Origin: Paracentrotus lividus
Taxonomy: Eukaryota; Echinodermata; Echinoidea; Camarodonta; Echinidae
Reading direction: 5' to 3'
Length of the DNA: 64,000 bases
Assembly (NCBI GenBank): GCA_940671915.1
Contig: CALNVZ010003426.1
Span: 47,545,323 to 47,609,322 of the forward strand
Below are positions 22,801 to 34,718 of the stretch, piece by piece. Position numbers and translations under genes: made by a program. The notes beneath the pieces are model-generated. The model had not been told where the DNA came from. It saw nothing but the letters and a program-made list of their open reading frames with translations, and did not search any database. Numbering within the stretch: the stretch's first letter is position 1; each line of letters begins with the position of its first letter.

Positions 22801-25800
22801 CGTTATACGATTCAGTTATGGCATAGTGTTATCTTGTTTCTATATACTTGTCAATCATTTTTTTATTTATCTGGGCTTGAATTTGCATCATATAAACATA
22901 CCGTTACTCTATATTTTTTCCGCTTTACTTTTTCTAGAGGAGGGGGATGGGGAGGGGATTACATGTCCAGATATGGGTATGCATTAACTGTATGTATTTC
23001 AAATCATTGTAGTTTATCTATACACTTCACACACTGACAAATCAATTACATTTTACTATTTAAGAACAATCTGTATTCCACGGATGCTAACAAATAATAG
23101 AGAAAGTAATTTTTAATAATCTATACCATTTACCGTTTGCAGCATGTACAAGGTATAATATAACCTTCTCAGCGTGCAATAGTTTATGACATAGGCCTAC
23201 ATGTATACAGAAGAAATAGTGTAAGAACTAGAAATGGTGGATGAAATATACATGTAGATGCCCTGTAAATTGTCTACATGTATGTGAATATACCTTCAAA
23301 CTTCAGCCTAATCAAATTACATCCAATACCTCACGCTTTCAAAGGTCATGTATATGAGAAATTATGCTTTTTGGAAAAAATTTTACCAGCAGGTCTAGGT
23401 TGAGATAATTTTGCTGGCAGTTGGTTTCCTGTTGACAGTTGCTTGTACCCTTATAATGTCATATACATATAGTAGCATTCCAATATACATGTAGGGTATC
23501 TAAGCATTCACTGTTATAACATTCTTTCTTTCTCTTTCTCTTTCTCTTTGTGTTTCTCTCTTTTTTTTCTTCTTTAGTTAATTGTGTCTTGACATGTATC
23601 TGCCCTTTTGCGTTTATATTTTTACTATACTGTCTTTAAATGATCTCCCATTCTCTGCTTTTCTTTCTATTTTTCTTCTTTTCTTTAAACTCTCTATCTT
23701 TCTCTTCTATCACACTAATTTTCTTTTATTCTATTTGTTTTCGATTACATGTACTTGTTTGCAATATTACAAGTACATGTAATTTGGCACAACACATTTT
23801 GTACATATAAACAAATGTACAATATGTAGTCAACAGCAAACATTCTCCCACAAGAACCAAATAAATGCAAAATGCAATACATGTATCTCCCATAAGAAGA
23901 AAGAAACGAAAAATTATATATTTCATTTCCTATACACATCTGTAGGCCGATAGAGCTTTGAACAAATATTTATTTTATAAAATGGTTCTTTTACATGTAC
24001 CATGCACATGCAAGCTTACTTTTATACCCGAGAATACTCACACACAGAACCCTACATGTACTTGCGCATGAGTATGTGTAATCAATCGAGGGTAGATTAC
24101 AATTTACTTTTATGACTTTACACTGCTGTGTGTATCTGGAATTGAATGACTGTCTATTAATAGGATACACTTGCTGGGGACATATCGGTTGCCTTGGAAA
24201 CGCCATCTGCTGCTATTTTATAGGCACGCTTTATTGATTTTTTTTTGTTTTGTTCTTTGTTAAAGAAAATAAGCAGCCCTTGAAAGTCAAAAAAGCTGCT
24301 CCTTAATTGATTTGAAATGATATATCCACACGATTATGAAGGAAACTAAATTCCTTGTATTATATTTCTATAGAACTTGTTTGTTGATTGCGAAAAGGGT
24401 GTTAGTAAATTAGGAGCGATATCGTCGTTCTGACTCTCAGCAGATGCAATTTAAGAACACATGAACATAAACCCAGCTGAGTGAAATAAAATACATTAAA
24501 AAACATGTATAATTTTCAAGAGGTCAGTTCAATTGGAGGTCTTTTGGAGGTCCCTGTGTATTAACATAATTCCTATGCTTGGTGCTATGCGGCAATCTTA
24601 TCCAAATTCATAATGCACATCCATGAGGTTTATTATCACAAAAGAAAAGTGCTTGGATCGGTTGCTGCATTTTTTATTTATTTATTATTTTTTGTGAGGT
24701 TTTATTTCCTTCAATTTCGCGAGTCAAAATAGACATGTAACAATTAACATGATGTAAATATATCCCAAAAATACATGTGCCAAAAATCGGTAGCGAACAT
24801 GAATTCAATGACAAACACAATGCAATTATGCTGTCACTCGCACAATATACATATATCTTTATGCAATTAAATTAACAACTTACCTTACAAATAACTTCCC
24901 CACTCAGACCCTTCCCATGCAGGAGTGTATGAACATGTAAAATGTGTATGCTGTTCCGGAGCCCACTCTTATCATTATTTAAAGATAGTTATTATTTATT
25001 AAATCCTTGTCTTCAACATTTTTTACATAGATTATGGTGGAGTAAACATCCTTACAAGAATCAGTGCAGGCATCACGACCGGAGCTTGCGCCGTCCTTAG
25101 TGCCCAGCCAACAGACGTTGTTAAGATTCGGCTTCAAGCACAGGGTAACGCAGTTCTAAATGGCGCCCCCAAGAGGTATACCGGTGCTATTAACGCCTAT
25201 CAGACCATCGCAAAGGAGGAGGGAGTCAGAGGGCTGTGGAAAGGTAAGTTGGTTTTAATGGTTTTGACAATCAGGGGCCCTCTTTCATAAAAAGTTGGGA
25301 TTTTACACAACTCCAAAAATTAAATGCAAGTCCCAATTATGAGATCCTGAAAGGTTGGAAATCAAGTTGCTTTTGAGTTGCCTAGAATCCCAATTTTTAT
25401 GCAAGAGGGCCCAGGGTGGTGTTGCATAAAACTTTTTTTCTAACCTGAGTTTTCTCGGGTTAAAAAACTCAGCTTATGTAGACCTATTTCTTAGGTTATT
25501 CAACCCGAGTTTTAAAACTCCCTAAAAATTTATTGCATTAATACTTTTGAAAACTATGGTATGTTTTTATGCAATGGAAAAAACAGTAAAAAATCTAGAA
25601 AAATATTGTAACCGGAGTTTTCGGACTTAACCGGAGTTTTCAGATTTTAACCGGAAAAAACTCCGGTTAGAAGTTTTATGCAACAGGGTCCAGGTATGAT
25701 TATTAAAGTCTGTGAACCAACCTTTAACATCACCATCCCATGACTGATAATCAAAATTGGGTCTGATTAATGTTAGTTTGTAGATGAATGCAAAGAGTTA

Positions 25801-26939
25801 ACAGTGCACATTATCACTTGACCAATTCCTGTTCCTCAAAGGGTCAGACATTTTGTCATAAAAGATTGTTGTCAAGTATCATTATCAAATAGGCCTTAAC
25901 TTAGTACTAAAAAGGTTGTTCATTGCAGAGTTACAATAATATTACAGTTTAATCAGCTGTCTTGCGAATTATGTGTACAATTTGGGCACAACCTTTTGAA
26001 CACTCACTTTTGTTCTTTATCAAGTGCAAAAATGAGAAGATTAAACTAAAAAGTTGAATTGGATTTCTATATTCATCTCTTAGGAACTATGCCCAACATT
26101 GTCCGAAACTCTGTTGTCAACGCCAGCGAAGTCGTAGCCTATGACCTCATCAAGGAAGGTATCCTCAAGCGAAGATGGTTGAAGGATGAGTTCCCTTGTC
26201 ACTTTGTCTCAGCGTTCGGTGCCGGGTTCGTGACGACGTGTGTAGCAACCCCGGTGGACGTGGTCAAGACGAGATTCATGAATTCCAGCCCCGGACAGTA
26301 CAGGGGAGCCATGGAGTGTGCCAAACAGATGTTCCAGAAAGAAGGTCTCATGGCTTTCTATAAAGGGTAAGAATAAAGATTCTGACAGATGGATCACTCT
26401 TATTATGATCCATTTGTACCCCCTCCCCCCATTAAAAAAACCCTCCATTAATTGGCTGGATATTTTAGAATTTTCAGGCTGCCCCCTCCCCACTTTCAAA
26501 TCCTGGATATGTCGAGAGCTTAGAAATAAAAAGTATTTATACAAGATAAACACTACTGTGTATCCTTTTTTATGTAGCATCTGGGTAAAGAAGGAAAAAT
26601 GTAGATTAAATCCCTCACTGAATGACAATTACACTGGTGAGATATTCATATCCTGAAAATTGTGTTTGATTCTGTGTTCTTTTTGTGTTCTACTTCTATG
26701 TCTTTTTCTAGCGTATAAACACATTTTAAACACCTCATTGGAATGTCATGATGAATGGGGAAAAAATGGGTTGTTTCTCAGTTATGTGTAATTCTTTAGG
26801 TACTAAATTTACTCATTCTGATTTGTCCAACTTCAGATTCACACCACAGTTCTTGAGGCTAGGATCCTGGAACATTGTGATGTTTGTTTGCTATGAGCAG
26901 CTCAAACGTGCTATGATCCTCTCCACGCAACACAGCTAA
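19722..26939 (+). CDS. UCP: Mitochondrial uncoupling protein (UCP2/3-like), five coding exons
   Basis: The exons are 19722-19847, 21224-21467, 25031-25243, 26084-26366 and 26837-26939, all with GT/AG borders and matching phases (0,1,1,2), giving about 322 residues; vertebrate UCP2/3 have about 310. It is a mitochondrial inner-membrane carrier expected to catalyse regulated proton/anion leak. All three carrier signatures are intact: PLDTAKVR (33-40), PTDVVKIR (150-157) and PVDVVKTR (251-258), each followed by [18 protein letters not shown] or [12 protein letters not shown] hallmarks are [14 protein letters not shown] (101-114), [15 protein letters not shown] (202-216) and [13 protein letters not shown] (294-306). 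R106, R202, R296 and E210 match the purine-nucleotide-binding arginines and glutamate of UCP1. No presequence is expected. The subtype (UCP2 or UCP3) cannot be assigned; invertebrate genes predate that split. Confidence 0.95.
19870..20727 (-). mobile_element. Non-autonomous Helitron-like element in UCP intron 1
   Basis: On the - strand it starts TCTCTACTATAATTAACG at 20727, a typical Helitron 5' end. It finishes with a 7-bp-stem hairpin (CCCGCGC, loop AAG, GCGCGGG at 19897-19881), seven bases, then CTAG at 19873-19870. It sits between a host A (20728) and a host T (19869), as Helitrons do, with no target duplication. Near the 5' end is a TATG microsatellite (ACAT on + at about 20672-20702). 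The interior has three tandem units of about 65 bp with GTTACGTCATAAAG (about 20318-20435) and a repeated word GATTAAAAGC (about 20236 and 20588). It has no Rep/helicase frame. Confidence 0.8.
20728..21223 (+). other. UCP: Remainder of UCP intron 1
   Basis: AT-rich intron sequence between the Helitron-like element and the exon 2 acceptor. No other element or regulatory motif is recognised, apart from the pyrimidine tract before the acceptor. Confidence 0.6.
21224..21467 (+). CDS. UCP: UCP coding exon 2
   Basis: The acceptor is CTCCCAG at 21217-21223. It encodes the matrix loop (Lys/Ser-rich, residues 43-66), the EGPRGLYNG motif and helix 2. I place the donor at 21468 (GTGCGT). An in-frame alternative, GTGCAC at 21453, would drop five residues. 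Both leave one base, which joins AT of the next exon to give Asp. Confidence 0.88.
21468..25030 (+). other. UCP: UCP intron 2, no nested gene seen
   Basis: A 3.6-kb AT-rich intron. It contains a 27-base G run (21719-21745), CT-rich tracts near 23525-23720 and frequent TACATGTA words. No exon, RNA gene or bounded mobile element could be supported. Confidence 0.6.
21719..21745. repeat. Poly(G) run of 27 bases
   Basis: An uninterrupted G homopolymer inside UCP intron 2, a candidate G-quadruplex-forming tract. The exact length is doubtful. Confidence 0.85.
25031..25243 (+). CDS. UCP: UCP coding exon 3
   Basis: 71 codon equivalents between acceptor TACATAG and donor AAG|GTAAGT, phases 1 and 1. 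It encodes helix 3, the second carrier signature PTDVVKIR, the loop [19 protein letters not shown] and the motif EGVRGLWKG, whose glycine is split over the junction. Confidence 0.94.
25274..25412. mobile_element. Short MITE-like repeat, 139 bp
   Basis: The ends are inverted: GGGCCCTCTTTCATAAAAAG on the left against CAATTTTTATGCAAGAGGGC on the right, with few mismatches over about 28 bp. It starts 30 bp after the exon 3 donor, inside UCP intron 3. There is no coding capacity. A 3-bp AGG may be duplicated at the ends, which is not decisive. Confidence 0.65.
25420..25685. mobile_element. Second MITE-like repeat, related ends
   Basis: TGTTGCATAAAACTT at 25420 is answered by AAGTTTTATGCAACA ending at 25685. 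Internal inverted words AACCGGAGTTTT and AAAACTCCGGTT make it strongly foldable. Its ends share the TTGCATAAAA core with the right end of the element at 25274-25412, so the two are probably related insertions side by side. Confidence 0.65.
25686..26083 (+). other. UCP: 3' part of UCP intron 3
   Basis: AT-rich intron sequence leading to the exon 4 acceptor. Nothing else is recognised. Confidence 0.55.
26084..26366 (+). CDS. UCP: UCP coding exon 4
   Basis: The acceptor is CATCTCTTAG and the donor AAGG|GTAAGA, phases 1 and 2. It encodes helix 4 (with R202 and E210), the loop [13 protein letters not shown], helix 5, the third signature PVDVVKTR and the start of EGLMAFYKG. Confidence 0.95.
26367..26836 (+). 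other. UCP: UCP intron 4
   Basis: A 470-base intron with GTAAGA and TTCAG borders. Open frames running across it on both strands are shadows of the flanking exons or chance. Confidence 0.75.
26837..26939 (+). CDS. UCP: UCP coding exon 5 and stop
   Basis: The acceptor is AACTTCAG. It encodes helix 6 ([20 protein letters not shown]), then [13 protein letters not shown] and a TAA stop at 26937-26939. The helix is highly conserved across UCPs; the last eight residues are not. Confidence 0.95.
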
Positions 26940-27440
26940 TAGCATCACCATGACGATGAAGCTCCGCCTACCGAGAATCCGGACGACCATCGTCCTTCTG
27001 CTCATGCCAAACCTCCTAATCAGCTTCCAGTGAAGCGTTCCTTGGATCGCTGATGTGATGGATTTGTGTCCGTGCCTTGAGCGAAAAAGTAATCCAGTCT
27101 TTTGCTTTTGAGGGATTCATATGTTGCTGGCTTTGGGCGCATGGTCTGCTCCCATTTCAGTGTTAGGAATTGGTGACGTTTGCTAAACATCAAGCCGAAT
27201 GAACAATCATAGAAATTAGACATCCTTAATATTCTACCCCATTTCAGTCATTTTTGAAGGAGTGGGTATGGATGTTAAATGTCAAACTTGATGGACAATA
27301 ATTGACATAAATCAGTGATTTGCTAAGGACTATAATAATAGTAATTTTTTTGCTCCCTTCTCTATTGTACATAACTTTATGCTAATTATTGCATTACTAA
27401 ATGCAATAAATGCATCCAGGCATCTCATAAATAAATTCCG
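26940..27440 (+). other. UCP: UCP 3' untranslated region (approximate end)
   Basis: Non-coding sequence after the TAA stop. AATAAA polyadenylation signals occur at 27405-27410 and 27430-27435. These are the first close candidates, so the transcript may end shortly after 27450, though longer 3' ends are common in such genomes. Confidence 0.45.
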
Positions 27441-29378
27441 TACATGTAATTCCTACATACAGCCGTAAGCCTACATGTACTAATTTATTACACCTGTGAG
27501 AAGAGAGGCAAAAATAGATGAAATGCCTTCTTCAAACCAAGATCATATTAAAAAGCACAATATAAGAATTTGAATCCAGGACCTTGTGATTGAGAGATAC
27601 TCAACGCTATGATCCACCATACCAAATTGTTTTTGTATTTAATAGCATGATGTACATAATGTTGTACTTTACCAATTATTCTGGTAGTGGGCATTAGGGT
27701 AATGAGGGCATACAATAACCTGACTTAATTCATTTTTGTAGAGGTGTGCAAATAGTTCATGCCGCTTTATTCTACCCTACCAAGTTTTAAGAAGCTGAAG
27801 CAGACTCGGTGTATTTGTACATTAAAAAAGAAAATTGGGAAGAAACTGTCAAGTTCATAGAACTTTGAAATGATTTTATTTCAAAGGTATTGCTTGGACA
27901 TAATGAAATATTAACCCAGGAGAAGCAATGTAATTGGACAAGGCTAGATTATGAATGTTGACACAAATTCAGTGCAAGGCAATGCACTGGCCAAAATAGC
28001 AATCATTAATGCGCATTGGCTATGTGTCATGACCGGGCCATAAAGGAGTACATGCACCAAATATATATTTTTCTGAATATTTAAAATAAAAATTACCAGC
28101 TTTTCAGCTCACATTATTCAATGTCTATCATGTCATTATATTTACTCCTGCGAAAGTGAGAGAATTACCAGTGTACAGAAAAAAAACTACATTATGTATA
28201 TTTAATGATACACTTGATTGTAAACTCAGAGAAATTACTAGAACATTTAATTGCAAACATTTGTATATTTCCTGAACGTTTGTATCGAAAGGGAATTCGC
28301 GCATTATCTTCATTTTTGTGAGCACGCTTATATCGCAAATGAAAATGTAACACACATACATGTACACTGCAATAAGTACTAAGAGAAGAGCCTGCTTTAC
28401 ATTATGGTAATAATGATTGTGAATTTATATTGCCCAATTTCTACTGAGGTGCAACATGTGTAATCAATTGCTTGCTAAATGTATAATTCTAAGAAGAACA
28501 AAAAGAGAACTTGCATGCAATGAGGAATATGTACAATAACACATAGAGAAATAAATCATGATGGAAAAAATGTACTGGACATGGGGGCAAGTCCTTGAAA
28601 TACAGTGTAGTTAAATAACATTTCATTAATGACTATTTTATTTATATGTGTAGGGTGTTTTACACTGAGTATAAAATAAGAATAGCGCTGAAATATCAAT
28701 TTACAGGAATATCAACTCATTAATGAACCTGCTTCAATTGGGCCATTTATTTGTGTATAAATTTCCTGTAGATGTTATTTATATATTATTATTCACACAT
28801 AATGATGGTTGTGTTTTATGACTTATTTTAACTCAGTAAAAGGATAAATCTTTATCATTTAACTATAACATTTCTTGATGGTTTTTATTGAAAATAAAAT
28901 AATGATAAGTGCAGTGTTGTTCAGACCATCTCCTATATTGTAATCGATATACAGTCTACTCCTGTTATAACGGGATGCTCAGAACACTGATCACGTGGAC
29001 ATAATTATGTACACATGTTTCAAATTGAGATTGAGGGAACTAGAAAATAGCCAACTCTTTTCAATAATAATAATGTATTTTAAAAACAATCAACACATTT
29101 TAAGTCCTCAACCAACAATAAATATAATGCCCTTAGCTTTCTACAGACAGTTGCAACAATTTTGTCAAAAATCCAACAAACTTACAGATACTCTTGCATA
29201 ACAATTTCTATTCCAATATTTTTAGAGAAATATGTGACAGTATTTTTTTCTCTGCACAATTGCATGAATGACATTCCCTTCTATTTGGAAAGAAGGGTAG
29301 GGGCCTATTCTACAGGGTATTTTTGTAGTTTTGTGATTTGATGAAATACATGTATCATGTTATTGGCAATGATGATTT
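27441..29378. other. AT-rich region, nothing recognised
   Basis: No gene, domain or bounded repeat was found. It could be extended UCP 3' UTR or intergenic DNA; the sequence does not decide between them. Confidence 0.45.
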
Positions 29379-30494
29379 AAATTAATTTACTCTTTTAAAA
29401 AGTTAAGTACAATTGAAGGATAGTTAATATGAATGTATTCCAATTGATTTTGTGTGTGTGTAGGAAATGGTTTCTACACATTAATACACGGTATGTAAAA
29501 GAAATTTGATATTTATGAGGAGGGGAAATTATACATTGTTTTCAAATAATATATTTTTAAATATATTTTTTAAATAAAATTTTTTACAACTTCTGGCTCT
29601 TGCAGTAAAGTTATATGAAATATATAATCATAATATCTAATTTATAACCATTAAAATAAGGGTATTTGTAGGAACATTCAATAGGTGGTATAAATTTTGC
29701 TCTAATATTAGTATTTATTAGTATTTATGAGTAAAGGATTTTGTTGTTGAATATGTTTATGTTTGTGGAAATATAAGCATGTATATTTAAATGATGTACC
29801 TGGGGTTAGATTATATATTTTATTATATCTACAAATAAATAAAATCTTAATAATAAATAACATTTATATAGCGCTTAATACAATATCCACATTAGGTATA
29901 CAATAAGTGTAGTGCAATGTAGCTTGAAGCTAAGGCACTTAAAAAGATGTACATTGAAAAAATATATGTTATGTTTGAATCTATATATTTTGACGGAAAA
30001 GCCTTCTTAGACCATTGAATGATAAGTGTTGCAAAGTAGTAGTATTCAGCAGTGTTGTGTATGAATGCGTGTATGAATTGACATGAAATATGTAAGAATT
30101 TGTGTAATTATATTTTACATGGTATTTTATTATTTGAGGACATGTTTTGTGTACGTGTTACCTGCTTAAACAACTTCACACAATGTACAAGTTTATTTAA
30201 TGGATAAATAATTTTGTAAATACTTTACTTGAGTAAAATTTTTGTCTAATTGTCCTCATGAATGTCTCACATGTACTGTACCTGTCGGTACATGTCCATG
30301 TTGTGTAAATAAGATGGCTATATTGTGCATCATATGCATCATTATGATTAAAATAATAAAATTGCATTTTTATTGCTTAAATCTTGGAGATTGATGTGTT
30401 TTTTATGTTTGAGAAATATTGGAAATATGGTATCAATTTTTTAAGTACAGTTCTTATACAAAGCAGAGAGAATGGAGAGGAGAGAGAATAAGAG

Positions 30495-30655
<161 letters not shown>

Positions 30656-31875
30656 AAGAGGAAAGTGAATGGATAATGAAATGAAAAGAGAAAAGAAGAG
30701 AGATAGAGGGAAGGGAAATGAAAAGAGAAAAGAAGAGAGATAGAGGGAAGGGAAAATAAAGAGAGCAGAAGAACGTGAGAGGAAAAGAGAATAGAGGTAA
30801 ATTACACAACAAAAAAAAAAGAAATTGGGACAGAAAGAGGCAAACTAGAAAAGGAATTATGAAATAGGAAAAGAAAGAGAAATGGTCGTTGGAAGTAAGC
30901 AAGGGAAAGTGGTGTGATCCTGAACGTGGTCCTGAAGGTACATCTGTCTAAAAATAAAATTGGGCTTGTATAGTCCAAAGGTTTGTTGTTTCAGAGATAC
31001 ACATTTCCTGAACCTTTGTTTGCCTGCAAATGAAGAAAAGTTCATTTATCCAAACAGTTTGATGCTGAAGTTTTGTTGTTCCAAAAGTTTGGTACTCCGA
31101 AAAAAGAAATGACCATGGTTCGTAAATCCAAAATTTAAATTGAATTTGTAAATCTGAAAATGAAATCAAGGGTAATGGTCTAAAAATAAAACTTGATTCT
31201 TTCCTCTAAACTAGAATAGGGTTATACATTATTGTTTCATATTAGGTGCTATATAAATCGTAACTACAGTCTGTGTCAAAAAAAATGGTACAGTCAGAAA
31301 AAAAATATTTAGGTGTGAAATGTTTTCAAATAATGTGTGTATGTGGTACCAAAATAAAGCCAAAAGATTTTCCTTGCTGATGCGCTTTGTTCTGTATAAT
31401 TTGCTTTCGTAAAACAAAAGTTATGCTAAATTTTGTGCGACGAGGAACAAATCGAAATTGAGCACTTCATGGCCATTATGCGAAACCTATACACAAAGGC
31501 ATGGGACGGCGTGCGAAAAATGGATTTTTCTTGATTGTAGAAAACTAGTCATATTTCAAAAATTACAACACCAAATGTGATGAAAAAAATTGCAGGTGAA
31601 AGTCTGATCTTCCTGCTTTATGAAAATACCAAAAAATAGCAGGCTGTGATTAATCTTCATACTATAAAAAAATGTTTTCCACTTGTACCATTTTAAGATT
31701 GTGAAACCCTATTTCATTCTTCGGTCAATGAACCTTATTCAACTTTTGGATCAACAAAAACCTAAAATTCGGATAAACAGTATTTGGAGAATGGAACCCC
31801 AAATTCACTTTTGGAACCTTTGAACTAACAAGCAGTAACCAAGATTTAATATTACACATTTTTACAATACTTAGA

Positions 31876-32190
31876 ATGGTTCTAGGACAATTACCCCCTG
31901 ACAATTACCCCCTGCGACAATTTACCCCGAGGACAATTACCCCCGGACATACCCCCACAATTACCCTCGCCGAGACAATTACCCCCGGAGGACAATTACC
32001 CCCGGACAATTTACCCCGGACAATTACCCCCGAGGACAATTACCCCAATACAATACCCCCGGACAATTACCCCCGGACAATTACCCCCGGACAATTACCC
32101 CCCGACAATACCCCCCGACAATTACCCCACCAATTACCTTCCCGGACATTACCCCGGACAATTACCCCCGAGGACAATTACCCCTCACAG
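31876..32190 (+). repeat. GACAATTACCCC minisatellite (block A)
   Basis: It starts after GGTTCTAG and contains about twenty imperfect units of 13-17 bp with consensus GGACAATTACCCCCG, some with an inserted GAG. The Thr/Pro-rich frame over it is a translation of the array. The block B copy is at about 35940-36250. Confidence 0.9.
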
Positions 32191-32619
32191 CATTGATGTT
32201 GGTATCAAGCGTCCTATTGAGTCTCGCCCGGTGTCGCAGGTTCGAATTATCTACTTGATTCTTATCTTAATGACTCTCTTCCTCCTCTGTATATCTATCT
32301 TTTCCTTTCCCCACTTTTCACTTTCTTCTTTTACTTTGCTTTCCCCTTTTTCCCTTTCGATTTCTGCGCCTATGCATCAGAAAATATGTGTCCCCCATAT
32401 ATCCTTTTATTTTCATAAAAATAATTGAAGATCATGAAAGTACACGATTACACAAAATAATCACAATGTTGAATATCTCTGATTCATCTCTGATTCCAAC
32501 TGATCTTATTCTATTTATTTTTTGTTCGCCTGAACGAAGTTCGGCCAGAGACCTAGTAATCAATTTTCCTGTTAGTCTGTTGGTCTGTTAGTCTATTACG
32601 AAAATGTCAAAGTTTTTAG

Positions 32620-33110
32620 TTTTTGTTTAACTTGCTCTGATTTCTTAATTTCTGCATCATTTGTGTTCACACTAGGTACAAATGATACTTGGGTAATACC
32701 AAATATGTGTTGATAAGGATGATGGGGTCAAAGGTCATCTAGGGGTCAAAAGGTCAAATGATATGAGGCCATGTTACAAAATGTTAAAGTTTTTGTTTAA
32801 CTTGCTCTCATTTCTTTATTTCTCCATCAATTGTGTTCACACTTGGTACAAATGATTCTTTGGTAATACCACATGTGCCTTGATGAGGATGATGAGATCA
32901 AAGGTTATATAGGGGTCAAAATGTCAAGTTAAAGGCCGTCTTTTCTAAAACTTTTTGTTTAACTTTCACTCATTCTTTTATAGCATCAGTTTTGTTCACC
33001 CCTGATATAAATTATCCTTGGTTAATACAACTTATGTGTTGATGAGAATGATGAGGTCAAAGGTCATATAGGGGTCAAAAGGGCAACTTAAAGGTCAAAA
33101 GGTCATATTG
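32620..33110 (+). repeat. Three tandem units of about 162 bp with AGGTCA half-sites (block A)
   Basis: Each unit carries TTGTTTAACTT, a TGTGTTCAC word (TTTGTTCAC in the third unit), a GGTACAAATGAT word, a GATGAGGATGATGAGGTCA block and GGGGTCAAAAGGTCA. Anchor positions are about 32727, 32888 and 33052. Units 1 and 3 hold two or more AGGTCA hexamers; in unit 2 they are degenerate. The surrounding element begins near GTTCGCCTGAACGAAGTTC (32523) and ends near GTTTCGCGAACC (33148-33160). The block B copy is at about 36680-37190. Confidence 0.75.
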
Positions 33111-33203
33111 CGTGTTTTGTTGATAGCGAAATCGGGCGAGACTCGTGTTTCGCGAACCATCAGGCAAATAGATAAAACCGTGGTCTGAGCACATGGTTTC
33201 TAA

Positions 33204-33388
33204 GGGCGGCAATAAAGGCCATAATTAATAACTCCATAATTTTACAAATAAAGTGCAAATATAAACTAAAGCCCAATATCAATTTATGAATAAATAAGGT
33301 TAATCGTAAAATTAAATATCATACATAAGTTATTTTCACTTTATTTGTTCATTTATGGAGTCATTAATCATGGCCCTGATGACCGCCC
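33204..33388. mobile_element. Palindromic MITE, 185 bp (block A)
   Basis: GGGCGGCAATAAAGGCCATA on the left is the imperfect complement of TATGGAGTCATTAATCATGG...CCGCCC on the right. The arms are about 60 bp each, with words such as ACTCCATAA and CAAATAAAGTG shared in inverted order. There is no coding capacity. The block B copy is at 37277-37449. Confidence 0.7.
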
Positions 33389-33501
33389 ACGGATTTTGTC
33401 GAATCCACCGTGGGAATATGAGGGCCAGTTTACATATTTTCTGATGCATTTTGTGTATCCACTGGCAAACGGGGGGCTTCGGGCGCAAGCCCCCCCCCCC
33501 C

Positions 33502-33526
33502 NNNNNNNNNNNNNNNNNNNNNNNNN
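33502..33526. other. Assembly gap of 25 N
   Basis: Twenty-five N characters. The 4-kb block to the left matches the 4-kb block to the right, so the gap joins two sequence pieces that overlap rather than abut. Confidence 0.97.
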
Positions 33527-34632
33527 AAATTAATTTACTCTTTTAAAAAGTTAAGTACCAATTGAGGATAGTTGAATATGAATGTATTCAACTGTTTTGT
33601 GTGTGTGAGAAATGTTTTTCTACACATTAATACACGTATTAAAAGGAATTTGATATTATGGAGGAGGGGGAAATTTAACATTGTTTTCAAATAATATATT
33701 TTTAAAATATTTTTTTAAATAAAATTTTTTACAACTTCTGGCTTTGCAGTAAGTTATATGAAAATTATAATCAAATATCTAATTTATAACCATTAAAATA
33801 AGGGTATTTGTAGGAACATTCAATAGGTGGTATTAAATTTGCTCTAATATTAGTATTTATTATATTTTATGAGTAAAGGATTTTGTTGTTGAATATGTTT
33901 ATGTTTGTGGAAATATAAGCATGTATATTTAAATGATGTACCTGGGGTTAGATTATATATTATTATATCTACAAATAAATAAAATCTTAATAATAAAATA
34001 CATTTATATAGCGCTTAATACAAATATCCACATTAGGTATACAATAAGTGTGTGCAATTAGCTTGAAGCTAAGGCACATTAGAAAGATGTACATTGAAAA
34101 AATATATGTTATGTTTGAATCTATATATTTTGACGGCAAAAGCCTTCTTAGACCATTGAATGATAAGTGTTGCAAAGTAGTAGTATTCAGCAGTGTGTGT
34201 ATGAATGCGTGTATGAATTGACATGAAATATGTAAGAATTTTGTGTAATTTATTTTACATGGTATTTTATTATTTGAGACATGTTTTGTGTACGTGTTAC
34301 CTGCTTAAACAACTTCACACAATGTACAAGTTTATTTAATGGATAAATAATTTTGTAAATACTTACTTGAGTAAAATTTTTGTCTAATTGTCCTCATGAA
34401 TGTCTCACATGTACTGTACCTGTCGGTCATGTCCATGTTGTGGTAAATAAGATGGCTATATTGTGCATCATATGCATCATTATGATTAAAATAATAAAAT
34501 TGCATTTTTTATTGCTTAAATCTTGGAGATTGATGTGTTTTTTATGTTGAGAAATATTGGAAATATGGTATCAATTTTTTAAGTACAGTTCTTATACAAA
34601 GCAGAGAGAATGGAGAGGAGAGAGAATAAGAG

Positions 34633-34718
<86 letters not shown>

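Noticed and set aside
31876-32196. 106-codon Thr/Pro-rich frame
   Set aside because: It is a direct translation of the GACAATTACCCC minisatellite, and the block B copy has different frame breaks.
33345-33533. Open frame running into the N gap, and its longer form at 37407-37832
   Set aside because: It is composed of MITE arm, poly(C) and SINE sequence, and reads across assembly gap characters.
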